This document shows, in pieces, positions 17,027 to 26,480 of a stretch of 64,000 bases of DNA (positions are counted from its first letter, which is position 1; each line of letters starts with the position of its first letter). Both the position numbers and the translations under genes were made by a program. The DNA lies in assembly GCA_964645755.1 (NCBI GenBank), contig CAZYBT010000001.1:1-64000 (forward strand), written 5' to 3'. This stretch comes from VMCP01 sp964645755. Lineage in GTDB: Bacteria > Bacteroidota > Bacteroidia > NS11-12g > UBA955. The notes under the pieces are model-generated. The model saw only the letters and a list, made by a program, of their open reading frames with translations, had not been told where the DNA came from and did no database searches.

Positions 17027-18334
17027 ATGAAAATAGCTGTAGTAGGAACTGGTTATGTAGGATTGGTGAGTGGAACGTGTTTCGCGGAAACGGGAAATGA
17101 TGTTATTTGTGTAGACATTGATCAAAGCAAAGTTGATCGATTAAGTAACGGACAAATCACTATTTTTGAGCCAGGTTTAGAGGTATTATTTAAGCGCAAT
17201 TTAAAAGAAGGTCGTTTAAAATTCACCACCAACTTAGAAGATGCAATCAAAGATAGTTTGGTTATCTTTCTGGCATTGCCAACCCCTCCGGGTGAAGATG
17301 GTTCAGCTGATTTGAGATACGTTTTGGGAGTTGCCGATCATTTGGGTAAAATCATGACCGGGTATAAAGTGATTGTTGACAAAAGCACAGTTCCAGTAGG
17401 AACAGCAGATAAAGTGCATGCTGCAATTGCTGCTAATTACTCTGGTGAATTTGATGTTGTATCGAATCCGGAATTTTTACGTGAAGGTGTTGCTGTAGAT
17501 GATTTCATGAAGCCCGACCGTGTTGTAATTGGTGCTGCATCACAAAGAGCATTTGATGTGATGGATGAATTGTATGCTCCTTATGTTCGTCAGGGCAACC
17601 CTGTGATGCACATGGATACCCGCAGTGCGGAATTAACCAAATATGCTGCAAACAGCTTCTTGGCAACAAAAATTTCATTCATGAATGAAATTGCACGTTT
17701 GTGCGAATTGCTTGGTGCTGATGTAGACATGGTACGTAAAGGTGTTGGTAGCGACGATAGAATAGGTAAGCGTTTCTTGTTCCCAGGTATTGGTTATGGT
17801 GGTAGCTGTTTCCCTAAAGACGTGAAAGCCTTGGTTCATAGCGCTTCTGAAGTGAATTACGACTTCAAAATTTTAAAAGCAGTTGAAGATGTAAATGCTG
17901 ATCAGAAAAAAGCTTTATTGCCGAAAATTGACCAACATTTCGGGGATATCAAAGGAAAAAAAGTGGCTATGTGGGGATTGGCGTTCAAACCAAATACCGA
18001 CGATATTCGAGAAGCTCCAGCGTTGGAAATGATTGATGCAATAATGGATCGTGGTGCCTCAGTTTCTTGCTATGACCCAGAAGCGATGGCCAATGTTAAG
18101 CAGATTTTAGGCGATAAAGTACAGTTTTGTGAAACAAGTTATGAAGCCTTAAAAGATGCCGATTTCTTGATTATTGCTACTGAGTGGCCTGAATTTAGAA
18201 CACCGGATTTTGACAAAATTGCTTCCTTATTGACCGAAAAGGTTATCTTTGACGGTAGAAATTTATTTGACCTTGAGGTAGTTCGTAAACATGGATTTAC
18301 TTACTATAGCATTGGTAGACAAGATATTAAATGA
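17027..18334 (+). CDS. ugd: UDP-glucose 6-dehydrogenase
   Basis: This 435-residue NAD-dependent enzyme oxidises UDP-glucose twice to UDP-glucuronate. The N-terminal Rossmann motif is VVGTGYVGLVSGTCFAETG, and the central helix contains the conserved ELTKYAANSFLATKISFMNE (residues about 203-222). The catalytic Cys lies in GIGYGGSCFPKDVKAL near 261. The C-terminal UDP-binding domain includes MWGLAFKPNTDDIREAP. Its stop overlaps the following gene by four bases (ATGA), so the product is likely handed directly to the decarboxylase pathway for cell-surface sugars. Confidence 0.96.
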   Translation: MKIAVVGTGYVGLVSGTCFAETGNDVICVDIDQSKVDRLSNGQITIFEPGLEVLFKRNLKEGRLKFTTNLEDAIKDSLVIFLALPTPPGEDGSADLRYVLGVADHLGKIMTGYKVIVDKSTVPVGTADKVHAAIAANYSGEFDVVSNPEFLREGVAVDDFMKPDRVVIGAASQRAFDVMDELYAPYVRQGNPVMHMDTRSAELTKYAANSFLATKISFMNEIARLCELLGADVDMVRKGVGSDDRIGKRFLFPGIGYGGSCFPKDVKALVHSASEVNYDFKILKAVEDVNADQKKALLPKIDQHFGDIKGKKVAMWGLAFKPNTDDIREAPALEMIDAIMDRGASVSCYDPEAMANVKQILGDKVQFCETSYEALKDADFLIIATEWPEFRTPDFDKIASLLTEKVIFDGRNLFDLEVVRKHGFTYYSIGRQDIK

Positions 18335-19314
18335 AAAGAGAACGCGTTTTAATTACCGGAGCAGCTGGCTTTCTAGGAAGCCATCTTTGCGATAGATTTA
18401 TCAAAGAAGGTTACCATGTAATTGGGATGGATAATCTCATTACAGGTGATTTAAGAAATATTGAACACTTATTTCAGCTTGAGCAATTTGAGTTTTACAA
18501 TCACGATGTGAGCAAATATGTTCATGTTCCCGGTGAAATCAAATACATCCTTCATTTTGCTTCTCCAGCAAGCCCTATTGATTACCTAAAAATTCCAATT
18601 CAAACGTTGAAAGTAGGTTCTTTGGGTACGCACAATCTGTTGGGGTTAGCAATGGCTAAAAAAGCAAGAATTTTGGTTGCAAGTACGAGTGAGGTTTATG
18701 GCGATCCTACTGTTCATCCTCAAACCGAAGATTATTGGGGGAATGTGAATCCCGTTGGTCCAAGAGGAGTTTATGATGAGGCAAAACGTTTTCAAGAAGC
18801 CATTACAATGGCCTACCATACGTATCACGGTTTGGAAACAAGAATTGTTCGTATTTTCAATACCTATGGACCAAGAATGCGCCTTAATGATGGTCGCGTT
18901 TTACCTGCGTTTATGGGACAGGCCTTAAGGGGTGAAGATTTGACTGTGTTTGGTGATGGTAGTCAAACAAGAAGTTTCTGTTATGTAGACGATTTGGTAG
19001 AAGGAATTTATAGATTGTTAATGAGTGATTGCGCTGATCCAGTGAATGTTGGAAACCCATCTGAAATTACCATTGCACAATTTGCTGAAGAAATTATCAA
19101 ACTAACAGAAACCGATCAAAAGGTGATTTATCATCCATTACCAACAGACGATCCAAAACAAAGACAACCAAACATTACCAAAGCAAAAGAAATTTTAGGT
19201 TGGGAGCCAAAAGTTGACAGGGCTGAAGGTTTGAAAATTACTTGGGATTATTTCAAAGCATTACCTAAAGAACGATTATACGAAGATTCACACCACAGAG
19301 AATTTAAATCATAA
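18331..19314 (+). CDS. UDP-glucuronate decarboxylase (UDP-xylose synthase), extended SDR
   Basis: This 327-residue extended short-chain dehydrogenase has the nucleotide-binding motif LITGAAGFLGSHLCD at residues 6-20, HFASPASPIDY near 72 (typical of UXS), STSEVYGDP with the catalytic Ser/Thr, and YDEAKR with catalytic Tyr and Lys near 149. UXS enzymes convert UDP-glucuronate to UDP-xylose with internally recycled NAD. The gene follows ugd with a four-base overlap and is closed by a strong hairpin. A UDP-4-keto-pentose release, as in ArnA, is less likely but would suit the operon's aminotransferase. Confidence 0.93.
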   Translation: MKRERVLITGAAGFLGSHLCDRFIKEGYHVIGMDNLITGDLRNIEHLFQLEQFEFYNHDVSKYVHVPGEIKYILHFASPASPIDYLKIPIQTLKVGSLGTHNLLGLAMAKKARILVASTSEVYGDPTVHPQTEDYWGNVNPVGPRGVYDEAKRFQEAITMAYHTYHGLETRIVRIFNTYGPRMRLNDGRVLPAFMGQALRGEDLTVFGDGSQTRSFCYVDDLVEGIYRLLMSDCADPVNVGNPSEITIAQFAEEIIKLTETDQKVIYHPLPTDDPKQRQPNITKAKEILGWEPKVDRAEGLKITWDYFKALPKERLYEDSHHREFKS

Positions 19315-19344
19315 CAAAAAAAGGCTGAAAAGCCTTTTTTTGTT
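19313..19344. terminator. Strong bidirectional-looking terminator
   Basis: A stem of CAAAAAAAGGCT with AGCCTTTTTTTG around a GAAA tetraloop starts at the stop codon of the decarboxylase gene. The A run on one side and T run on the other would act on both strands. Confidence 0.9.
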
Positions 19345-19398
19345 ATGGAATACCTTGTACAACATAATATTAATCATAAAATTACGTTTTATACTTTC

Positions 19399-22236
19399 AT
19401 GATTAGAAAATTACTCTTTTCTTTATTTTTATTTTTTTGTAGCTCGGGAGTATTGACTGCCCAGTCTAATTTTGTTACTGGCACCGTAATTGATTCCTTT
19501 AATAATCGATTTTTGGGAAATGCTGTTGTCATGGCAATCAATCCAGCAGATAGCACACTCATTCAATTTACCAGAACAAAATCCGATGGAACCTTTGAGT
19601 TAAAATTAATCAAAAAAGATTCCATTAAAATACAGATTACTTATCCTGGATATGCCGATTTTTCTGAGAATATGCTGATTGTAGGAAATAGACGTAATAT
19701 GGGAATGATTAATTTTATTCAATTGTCGCAACTCATTGATGCTGTTCTCATTCGGGCTCAAGGTGGAAAAATGAAATTCAAAGGAGATACCTTGGTGTAT
19801 TTTGCCGATAGTTTTAAAACCAGGACAAATGCAACAGTTGAGGATTTGATTAAGAAATTACCTGGGTTACAGGTGAATCGAAATGGTGAAATCACGGCTC
19901 AAGGTAAAAAAGTAGAACGTGTTTTGGTAGATGGCGAAGAGTTTTTTGGCGATGATCCAACGGTTGCTACCAAGAACTTAGATGCCAAATCGGTGAAAGA
20001 AGTTACTGTTTACGATGCCCAATCTGAAGAATCAAAACGAACTGGAGATAACAGCGCAGAAAAAATCAAAACCCTCGATATCAAGTTAAAAGATGATGCG
20101 AAAAAGGGATATTTCGGGAAGATTACCTTGGCCAATAATCCTTTTTTAATGAAGGAACAAGAAAGTACAGGCAATTTGTATGAGCAACGGTTGCTCTTTA
20201 GCAGTTTCAAAGATAAGCGTAAATTCAGTGTTTTTGGATTGCGAGGAAATACGGCCAATGTTGGAATGAATTGGAATGAAAAAGAACAGTTTGGGGAGAG
20301 CAATAACCAATATTTTAGTGATGGAATGTACTTCACTGAATACAACAGTTCAGAAAATCAGTTAGATTATTCAAGAAATTCGGGTGTTCCTCGTTCACTG
20401 GATTTAGGAACCCTCTATTCCAATCAATGGAACAAACACAAAGTGAATTTTAATGCTTCGTATAGAGAATTAGATGTATTCAATTTCAGCACAAGTAAAA
20501 GGATTCAGTTAATAGAGAACAATGAACTGTGGAATTATACTGTGAACAACGACACTAACAAAAGGTATCAGTATAGAACATCAGGCAAATGGGAATTTCA
20601 GATTGATTCAATGAATTATTTTGTGATGAATTTAAAGGGTTCTTTAACTGGATCAAACAGATTTTCCATTAATTCAAACAATTCAAAAATCAATTTTGAC
20701 ACCCTTAATAAACAGTTTAGAAATGGTTTAGATTCTGGATTTTCGTATGCTGCAAATGTAGATTTGAAGTACAATCATAAATTTAAAAAGACAGGAAGAG
20801 CATTAACATTTACAGGTGCTTATTCTCGCAATAATTCGGAGGGAAACAATGCTTTATTATCGAATAACTATCTAAAAAATGGATTGGGATTTTCATCATT
20901 TTATTTTGATCAATATAGAAAGAACAATAGCAATACTGAAAATTTCTCAAGCTCATTGAATTTGATTGAGCCAGTTACTAAAAAAATTGAGTTGTTAACA
21001 GGTTTTGTATATTCCAACTCAAAGCAATACAATCAGTTAAATGTTTACAACAGAGATGGTATGGTATCGTTGATAGATTCACTGGGGAATCATTATATGC
21101 TCGGCCAATCGCAAATAAATGGAAGCATTGGTTTGCAATATAAATCGAAAGTTTTGACTCTTGGCGCAGGATTGAAGCCCCAAATTTCTTCAATTATACA
21201 AAGTGAAAATTTGAGGAACCTGAATATTGACAAAGATTATTATGCCAATCTACCATTTCTAAATGTGAAGTGGATGTTTTCCAAAATGGGTGTTATTGAC
21301 TTGAAATATGAAGAAAAAGTAAGCCTGCCTTCTGCGTTTCAGTTGCAACCGATTATTAATAATTCTAATCCTTTATTTATCAATCAAGGAAATATTTCTT
21401 TGGGTCAAAGTTTGTCCCACAATTATACGTTTACATTCAGAAACGGTAACATGTTAAAACAAATGTATTATTATTATTCTGGGGGATATACGGTCTATGA
21501 ATCTAATTTTATTACAGCAAATCAAATTGATTCCTTAGGAAGAACCATTTCCAAAACTGAAATGGGCAAGAACAATGCAAACGGTTACGTTTATGGTTAC
21601 ATCATGAAAGGGATAAAAGGCACCCCTATGGAATTATCGTTGCAAACCAATTTGTATTGGAGTAAAACCCAAGTCCTCCAAAATGGGATTGAAGGCATAA
21701 CCAATAGTTCAGGTTTGAGTTTGAGTCCAACCGTTTATTTTGATATGAATATTGTGTCGTTTGATATAAATTATGAGTTTAATTTAAACAACAACACCAG
21801 TACTTTTTATGAAAGGTTTAGCAATCAAAACTGGACACAAAGTGTTTCAGTTGGATTGGATTTGGGGCCATTTAACAAAACTTCTTTTAGTGCCAAGGAC
21901 GAAAAAGATGAGGACAATGGTTGGTCGATGTCATTAGATTATGAGGCAAATTTTAGGCAACAAACTTCAATTTATAATGTACCAAATAATAAATTGATTC
22001 ATGGATCAATTAGTTACACTCATAAAAAGAAGAGAGAATATGTATTTAGTTTGAGGGTTAATGATTTGTTGAATCAGAATATCAATTATAATCGAAATGT
22101 AATTGGTAATCAAATATTTGAGAACACAAATACAGTATTCAAACGCTATTTTTTACTTGAGTTTGTCTATAAATTTAAAAACAAACCAAAAACCATTCAG
22201 GAAAATGAAGTTTCAGAGAACTCAATTAATCAGTAA
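19399..22236 (+). CDS. Outer-membrane beta-barrel protein, TonB-receptor-like, with regulatory N-terminal domain
   Basis: This 945-residue outer-membrane protein has a signal peptide (residues 1-22, cleavage after LTAQ). A carboxypeptidase-regulatory-like domain follows at about 25-110, then a plug-like segment with LPGLQVNRNGEITAQGKKV and VLVDGEEFFGDDPTVAT, typical of the OMP_b-brl_3 group. The long barrel ends FKRYFLLEFVYKF. These resemble TonB receptors but lack a clear TonB box, and their cargo is unknown. The ATG at 19399 is preferred over an 18-residue longer form because the signal peptide starts there. It is followed seven bases later by a GLPGLI protein, a pairing common in the phylum. 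Confidence 0.85.
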   Translation: MIRKLLFSLFLFFCSSGVLTAQSNFVTGTVIDSFNNRFLGNAVVMAINPADSTLIQFTRTKSDGTFELKLIKKDSIKIQITYPGYADFSENMLIVGNRRNMGMINFIQLSQLIDAVLIRAQGGKMKFKGDTLVYFADSFKTRTNATVEDLIKKLPGLQVNRNGEITAQGKKVERVLVDGEEFFGDDPTVATKNLDAKSVKEVTVYDAQSEESKRTGDNSAEKIKTLDIKLKDDAKKGYFGKITLANNPFLMKEQESTGNLYEQRLLFSSFKDKRKFSVFGLRGNTANVGMNWNEKEQFGESNNQYFSDGMYFTEYNSSENQLDYSRNSGVPRSLDLGTLYSNQWNKHKVNFNASYRELDVFNFSTSKRIQLIENNELWNYTVNNDTNKRYQYRTSGKWEFQIDSMNYFVMNLKGSLTGSNRFSINSNNSKINFDTLNKQFRNGLDSGFSYAANVDLKYNHKFKKTGRALTFTGAYSRNNSEGNNALLSNNYLKNGLGFSSFYFDQYRKNNSNTENFSSSLNLIEPVTKKIELLTGFVYSNSKQYNQLNVYNRDGMVSLIDSLGNHYMLGQSQINGSIGLQYKSKVLTLGAGLKPQISSIIQSENLRNLNIDKDYYANLPFLNVKWMFSKMGVIDLKYEEKVSLPSAFQLQPIINNSNPLFINQGNISLGQSLSHNYTFTFRNGNMLKQMYYYYSGGYTVYESNFITANQIDSLGRTISKTEMGKNNANGYVYGYIMKGIKGTPMELSLQTNLYWSKTQVLQNGIEGITNSSGLSLSPTVYFDMNIVSFDINYEFNLNNNTSTFYERFSNQNWTQSVSVGLDLGPFNKTSFSAKDEKDEDNGWSMSLDYEANFRQQTSIYNVPNNKLIHGSISYTHKKKREYVFSLRVNDLLNQNINYNRNVIGNQIFENTNTVFKRYFLLEFVYKFKNKPKTIQENEVSENSINQ

Positions 22237-22243
22237 TTCGAAC

Positions 22244-22984
22244 ATGAGACATTTGATATTCATTCTTTGTTTTATTTTCATTGTACCCTCAAGGGGCCAG
22301 TTTTTAGATTCTTTTACCATTTCGTATGTCAAAAAGACCAATTTGCATAAGGCGTTGGGTAATGATCCATGGACTGAACAAATGAAGAAAGTGATTCCGA
22401 AATATGTGAATGATCAGTATTTACTGACGTATAAAAATGGAATTTCATATTACAAGGGTGTTGTGAGTGACGAAGATAAGAACAAAGCAACTCAAATACC
22501 TGAGTGGTTACATGCGGGTGTCGCTGGTATTGAGATCATTCAAGTAAAAGATTCATTCCGAATGAGGAAAGAAGTGATGGATGTTAAGCTTCAAATTGTG
22601 GATACTGCATTTAAATTTAAGTGGAAAATAAGTAGCACTGACAAAAGAACCATTGCAGGGTATAGCTGTAGAAAGGCAGTAGCCACGTTCAATGATAGTA
22701 TTTTGATTTACGCATTTTACGCTGAAGAGTTAATGGCCCCAGTTGGCCCTGAGGCGATTTGTGGTCTACCTGGTGCAATTCTGGGTGTAGGAATACCCAA
22801 ATACAATGTCACTTGGTTTGCCGATAAAGTGGAGGTACATGCAAAAGGATTTCAATCTAAATTGTTGCCAAAGAAAAAGGAAAAAACGTACTCTTTGCTA
22901 ACTTTTAAAAATGAGATGAAATCTATTTGGGGTGGGCGTTGGGATAAACGCGGGGAAGCGATGTTTTGGAAAATGCTATTTTAA
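22244..22984 (+). CDS. GLPGLI family exported protein
   Basis: This 246-residue protein has a hydrophobic signal peptide ending near PSRGQF. The name-giving motif appears as CGLPGAILGVG around residues 181-191, so the canonical Leu-Ile is Ala-Ile here. The family is restricted to Bacteroidota and has no established function; members often sit beside outer-membrane receptor-like barrels, as here. The TIAGYSCRKAVATF segment is also typical. The start at 22244 gives a clean signal peptide; an ATG at 22205 would overlap the barrel gene. Probably periplasmic, perhaps a partner of the barrel. Confidence 0.87.
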   Translation: MRHLIFILCFIFIVPSRGQFLDSFTISYVKKTNLHKALGNDPWTEQMKKVIPKYVNDQYLLTYKNGISYYKGVVSDEDKNKATQIPEWLHAGVAGIEIIQVKDSFRMRKEVMDVKLQIVDTAFKFKWKISSTDKRTIAGYSCRKAVATFNDSILIYAFYAEELMAPVGPEAICGLPGAILGVGIPKYNVTWFADKVEVHAKGFQSKLLPKKKEKTYSLLTFKNEMKSIWGGRWDKRGEAMFWKMLF

Positions 22985-22988
22985 GATT

Positions 22989-23720
22989 TTAATTAATCTT
23001 AAGTACATGGTTATTAACAAAAATCAAATTTACAATATACAATTGTAAGTTGTTGGATTCTTGTAAGTCATAAATATTGAAAAGTGTAAAATTATTCTTT
23101 CTTAAGATTGCGATGATATCTTCAATTAGACCTTGACCAATCATTTTCTCAATCAAATTTGCCTCAATCAAAATAATTTTGATATTATTTTTTAAGTAAT
23201 CTTCAGAAATTCCATTGATTACTTCCATTTCAAATCCTTCAACATCTATTTTTAATAAATCAATATTCGACAATGAATTTTCATTTACATAATCATTCAC
23301 AGTTACTACTGGAACTTGAATTTGATCAATAATTTTTGCTGAATAAGTGGGATTTGTTACAGAATTAGGGTTTTTGAAGGAAGTTGCACCACTGTTACTA
23401 TGTCTGTTTAAGGTTAAAATTCCCTTTTTATCACCAACACCAGAATTATTTAAATTTAACCTATTAATATTTTTACAGTTGTTTTTTAATTTCTCAAAAA
23501 CAGTTGGATTAGGTTCGAATGCATGAATAGAAGAATTTGGAAATTTCTGACGAAACATTTTTACAGTATTTCCAACATTAGCCCCTATATCAACAATAGT
23601 TTCAATGTTGACATTTAAATTTTTAACAATAGTTTTGAGGTCATTATCTTCATGTTTTGAAATTTTACGAAAGAACTTGGAGCTTCGAAATTTAACAGAT
23701 TTAATAATTTTATTAATCAT
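22989..23720 (-). CDS. FkbM-family SAM-dependent methyltransferase
   Basis: This 243-residue protein has the SAM-binding motif VDIGANVGNTVKMF at about residues 42-55, AFEPNP near 68 and LLKIDVEGFEMEV near 159, the standard FkbM set. FkbM proteins methylate hydroxyl groups on sugars, polyketides or similar small products. It is visibly more A+T-rich and more Asn/Ile/Lys-rich than its neighbours and more like the polysaccharide genes of this window. It lies alone between unrelated genes, convergent with the GLPGLI gene (four-base gap), suggesting a transferred cargo gene. A -7 box TATCTTTG (23741 to 23734 on the minus strand) ends 13 bases before the start. Confidence 0.85.
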   Translation of the reverse strand: MINKIIKSVKFRSSKFFRKISKHEDNDLKTIVKNLNVNIETIVDIGANVGNTVKMFRQKFPNSSIHAFEPNPTVFEKLKNNCKNINRLNLNNSGVGDKKGILTLNRHSNSGATSFKNPNSVTNPTYSAKIIDQIQVPVVTVNDYVNENSLSNIDLLKIDVEGFEMEVINGISEDYLKNNIKIILIEANLIEKMIGQGLIEDIIAILRKNNFTLFNIYDLQESNNLQLYIVNLIFVNNHVLKIN

Positions 23721-23733
23721 AAGTAAAAGAATA

Positions 23734-23741
23734 CAAAGATA
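23734..23741 (-). promoter_or_regulatory. -7 box (TATCTTTG) for the FkbM gene
   Basis: The minus-strand octamer fits TAnnTTTG, 13 bases before the ATG. No convincing -33 element is visible. Confidence 0.4.
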
Positions 23742-23762
23742 GAATTATAATTTAGAAATATT

Positions 23763-24785
23763 TTAAGATTTTAAGGCCAATTGACCGCAGGCAGCATCGA
23801 TATCTTTGCCTCTACTTCTGCGTACATTTACAATCAGTTTTTTTGATAACAATCCCTCTGCAAAGGCTTCTAAACGACTAGTTGGTTGAAATTCAGCAAG
23901 TGAAATGGGGTTGTACTCAATTAAATTAATTTTGGATGGAAATTTACGGGCGAATGTTGCCAATTCCTTTTCTTCTTCTAAGCCGTCGTTCACACCAGCA
24001 ATAACCGTATACTCCAAAGTAGGTCTATTGCCCGTTTTTTCGTACCAATATCCTAATGCTTCAGCCAATAATTCCAAATTGTTTGTTTCATTGATTGGCA
24101 TGATTGCACTGCGTTTTTCATTGTTAGCAGAATGCAAACTCAAGGCGAGATGTGTTCTCACACCATCGTCGGCAAGTTTTTTAATCATTTTTGCAATTCC
24201 GGCAGTAGACAAAGTGATTCTTGATGGACTCATTCCTAAGCCATCGGGGCTTGTAATGATTGCTACACTTTGCAAAACATTGGCGTAATTCAATAAGGGT
24301 TCGCCCATACCCATATATACGATATTGTCTAATTTTTTACCGTGATGTTTTTCTGCCAATTCGTTAATTAAAATGACTTGATCAAAAATCTCAGCAGCTG
24401 TTAAATTTCTTTCTCTTTTGAGATAACCAGTTGCACAGAATTTACAATCTAAACTACAGCCAACTTGACTGCTCACACAAGCTGTTGTTCTGCTTCTTGA
24501 TGGAATGAGTACACCCTCAATTTTATTACCATCATGGAGTTGAAAAACCACTTTTATGGTGCCATCAGAAGAATATTGTGCTGTAATAATTTCAGTTGAA
24601 TGAAAGGTGAAATTGTCTTTTAAAACTTGACGCAGATCTTTAGATAGATTCGTCATGTCTTCAAAGTTTCTCACACCTTTTTGCCACAACCATTGCCAAA
24701 TTTGTTTCGCACGAAAGGAAGGTTGTCCCAACTCTTTTAAAGCGTTTTCCAATTCCTTCAAATCGAGTTCTCTGATATCTTTCAT
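23763..24785 (-). CDS. rlmN: 23S rRNA (adenine-2503-C2)-methyltransferase
   Basis: This 340-residue radical-SAM enzyme methylates C2 of A2503 in 23S rRNA and A37 in some tRNAs. The iron-sulfur CxxxCxxC motif is in GCSLDCKFCATGYL near residue 109. An N-terminal helical domain (FRAKQIWQWLWQKGV) and MGMGEPLLNY are conserved. The C-terminal Cys in DAACGQL, near residue 334, is the resolving and methyl-carrying cysteine. All key residues are present and the length is normal. It is separated from der by 51 bases on the same strand, so the two may share a transcript. Confidence 0.97.
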   Translation of the reverse strand: MKDIRELDLKELENALKELGQPSFRAKQIWQWLWQKGVRNFEDMTNLSKDLRQVLKDNFTFHSTEIITAQYSSDGTIKVVFQLHDGNKIEGVLIPSRSRTTACVSSQVGCSLDCKFCATGYLKRERNLTAAEIFDQVILINELAEKHHGKKLDNIVYMGMGEPLLNYANVLQSVAIITSPDGLGMSPSRITLSTAGIAKMIKKLADDGVRTHLALSLHSANNEKRSAIMPINETNNLELLAEALGYWYEKTGNRPTLEYTVIAGVNDGLEEEKELATFARKFPSKINLIEYNPISLAEFQPTSRLEAFAEGLLSKKLIVNVRRSRGKDIDAACGQLALKS

Positions 24786-24836
24786 GATTCAACTAAAATA
24801 TTAGATTGGCAGTCAATGTCCCTCAAAAGAAAAAGA

Positions 24837-26147
24837 CTATTTTTTTCTATAAAACAAGCTAATAGGAATGCCCTTTAGAGGGAATTCTTCACGCATTTTG
24901 TTTTCAATAAAACGCGTGTAGCTTTCGGCAACGTACTGAGGCAAATTGCAGAACAAGGCGAACGCCATCCTTTTGCTCGGAAGTTGCGTAACATATTTAA
25001 TTTTAACGAATTTACCTTTACGGCTCGGCGGAGGCGTATTTTCCATAATTGGCAGTAAATAATCGTTTAATTTTCGTGTAGGAATTTTTTGGGTAAGGTT
25101 ATCATAAACGCCCAAAATGGTTTCCATTGTTTGGTATAAACGTTGTTTTGTAAGCGCCGAAATGAACAAAATTGGCACATCCACGAAGGGTGCAATTTGG
25201 CTATGGATATGGGCTGTATATTCAAGATGGGTGTTCGTTTCTTTCTCGACCAAATCCCATTTATTCACCAAAATTACGACTCCTTTTCCAAGTCTATGTG
25301 CCATCCAAAAAAGATTTTGATCTTGAGATTCTAATCCTTGAGTGGCATCGATTACCAGAACCACAACATCTGCATTTTCAAGAGCGCGAAGTGAGCGCAT
25401 TACTGAATAAAATTCAATATTTTCGTTTACTTTGCTTTTTCTACGTATTCCAGCGGTATCTACGAGAATGACTTCTTTGCCATAAGCTTTATAGATTGTA
25501 TCGAGAGAGTCTCGGGTTGTGCCTGCGATATCGGTAACAATGTTCCGTTCTTCGCCCATGAGTGAATTTATCAGGGAACTTTTACCCACATTGGGTCTGC
25601 CTACAATGGCAATTCTTGGCAAATCAAGAACATGGTCATCAAGTGGTTGTTCGTCTTTTAAGTATTCTACAACTGAGTCGAGAAGTTCACCTGTACCTGA
25701 ACCATTTGCCGATGAAATTTCATATAAAGTATCAAAACCTAAAGTGTAGAATGTGGAAGTTTCTAAACGAAGTTTATCGTTATCAACTTTGTTCACACAA
25801 AGCAAAACAGGTTTTTTGGAACGGCGTAGAATTTTGGCAAATTCTTCGTCGAGGGGATTTACATCTGTTTGAACATCAACCACAAACACAATTACTGAAG
25901 CTTCTTCAATTGCAATGTGAACTTGTTCACGAATGGCGGTTTCGAATACATCGGACGACTGTGGAACAAATCCACCTGTATCAATAACTGTAAACTCAAT
26001 TCCGTTCCAATCGCTTCGGCCATAGTGACGATCTCTGGTTACTCCGCTAAAATCGTCTACGATGGCTTTTCTTTCGCCGGTAAGTCGATTAAACAAGGTA
26101 CTTTTTCCAACATTTGGTCGTCCAACAATGGCAACAATTCTACTCAT
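24837..26147 (-). CDS. der: Ribosome-assembly GTPase Der (EngA)
   Basis: This 436-residue protein has two tandem GTPase domains and a KH-like C-terminus, the layout of Der, which is needed for 50S subunit maturation. Domain 1 carries GRPNVGKSTLFN (residues 7-18), DTGG and NKVD. Domain 2 carries GRPNVGKSSLINSL near 181, DTAGIRRK and NKWDLVEK. The C-terminal GNENTPPPSRKGKFVKIKYVTQ-like region (here MENTPPPSRKGKFVKIKY) is the RNA-binding part. A -7 box at 26153-26160 (minus strand) ends five bases before the ATG. Confidence 0.97.
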   Translation of the reverse strand: MSRIVAIVGRPNVGKSTLFNRLTGERKAIVDDFSGVTRDRHYGRSDWNGIEFTVIDTGGFVPQSSDVFETAIREQVHIAIEEASVIVFVVDVQTDVNPLDEEFAKILRRSKKPVLLCVNKVDNDKLRLETSTFYTLGFDTLYEISSANGSGTGELLDSVVEYLKDEQPLDDHVLDLPRIAIVGRPNVGKSSLINSLMGEERNIVTDIAGTTRDSLDTIYKAYGKEVILVDTAGIRRKSKVNENIEFYSVMRSLRALENADVVVLVIDATQGLESQDQNLFWMAHRLGKGVVILVNKWDLVEKETNTHLEYTAHIHSQIAPFVDVPILFISALTKQRLYQTMETILGVYDNLTQKIPTRKLNDYLLPIMENTPPPSRKGKFVKIKYVTQLPSKRMAFALFCNLPQYVAESYTRFIENKMREEFPLKGIPISLFYRKK

Positions 26148-26152
26148 AACTG

Positions 26153-26160
26153 CAAAGATA
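26153..26160 (-). promoter_or_regulatory. -7 box (TATCTTTG) for der
   Basis: The octamer lies five bases upstream of the der ATG, so transcription would start at or inside the start codon region, giving a leaderless or nearly leaderless message. Confidence 0.5.
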
Positions 26161-26456
26161 AGGCAATCCTGCGAGTTTTAGGGTAGTAATCGAGGAGAAC
26201 CTCTTAAAACAAGATCAAAATTAGGTAATGATGAAAAGAGTGTTTGATTTTGAGGGACAATTCTTCACTTGTTTGAGAGATATGATATTTTCTTATGTTT
26301 TTTAAGTGGTTAATATGTCTAAACATAAGGTCAGTGGCGGAAATGCGGTAAAATAGGTGGCATGAAATTTGTATTTTTGCGAGGTACTTAAATCTATCAA
26401 ATTATTTTTTCCTTTTTGAGAGGGAATTATTTAGATTAAAACTTTAACTATTAATT

Positions 26457-26480
26457 AGTTACAAAAACTTTTGTGTAACT
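26457..26480 (+). other. Leader stem-loop
   Basis: A 7-bp perfect stem AGTTACA/TGTAACT extends by four further A-T pairs past one unpaired G. It is not followed by a T run, so it is not an ordinary terminator. It lies about 80 bases before the first gene of the polysaccharide operon. Confidence 0.45.
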
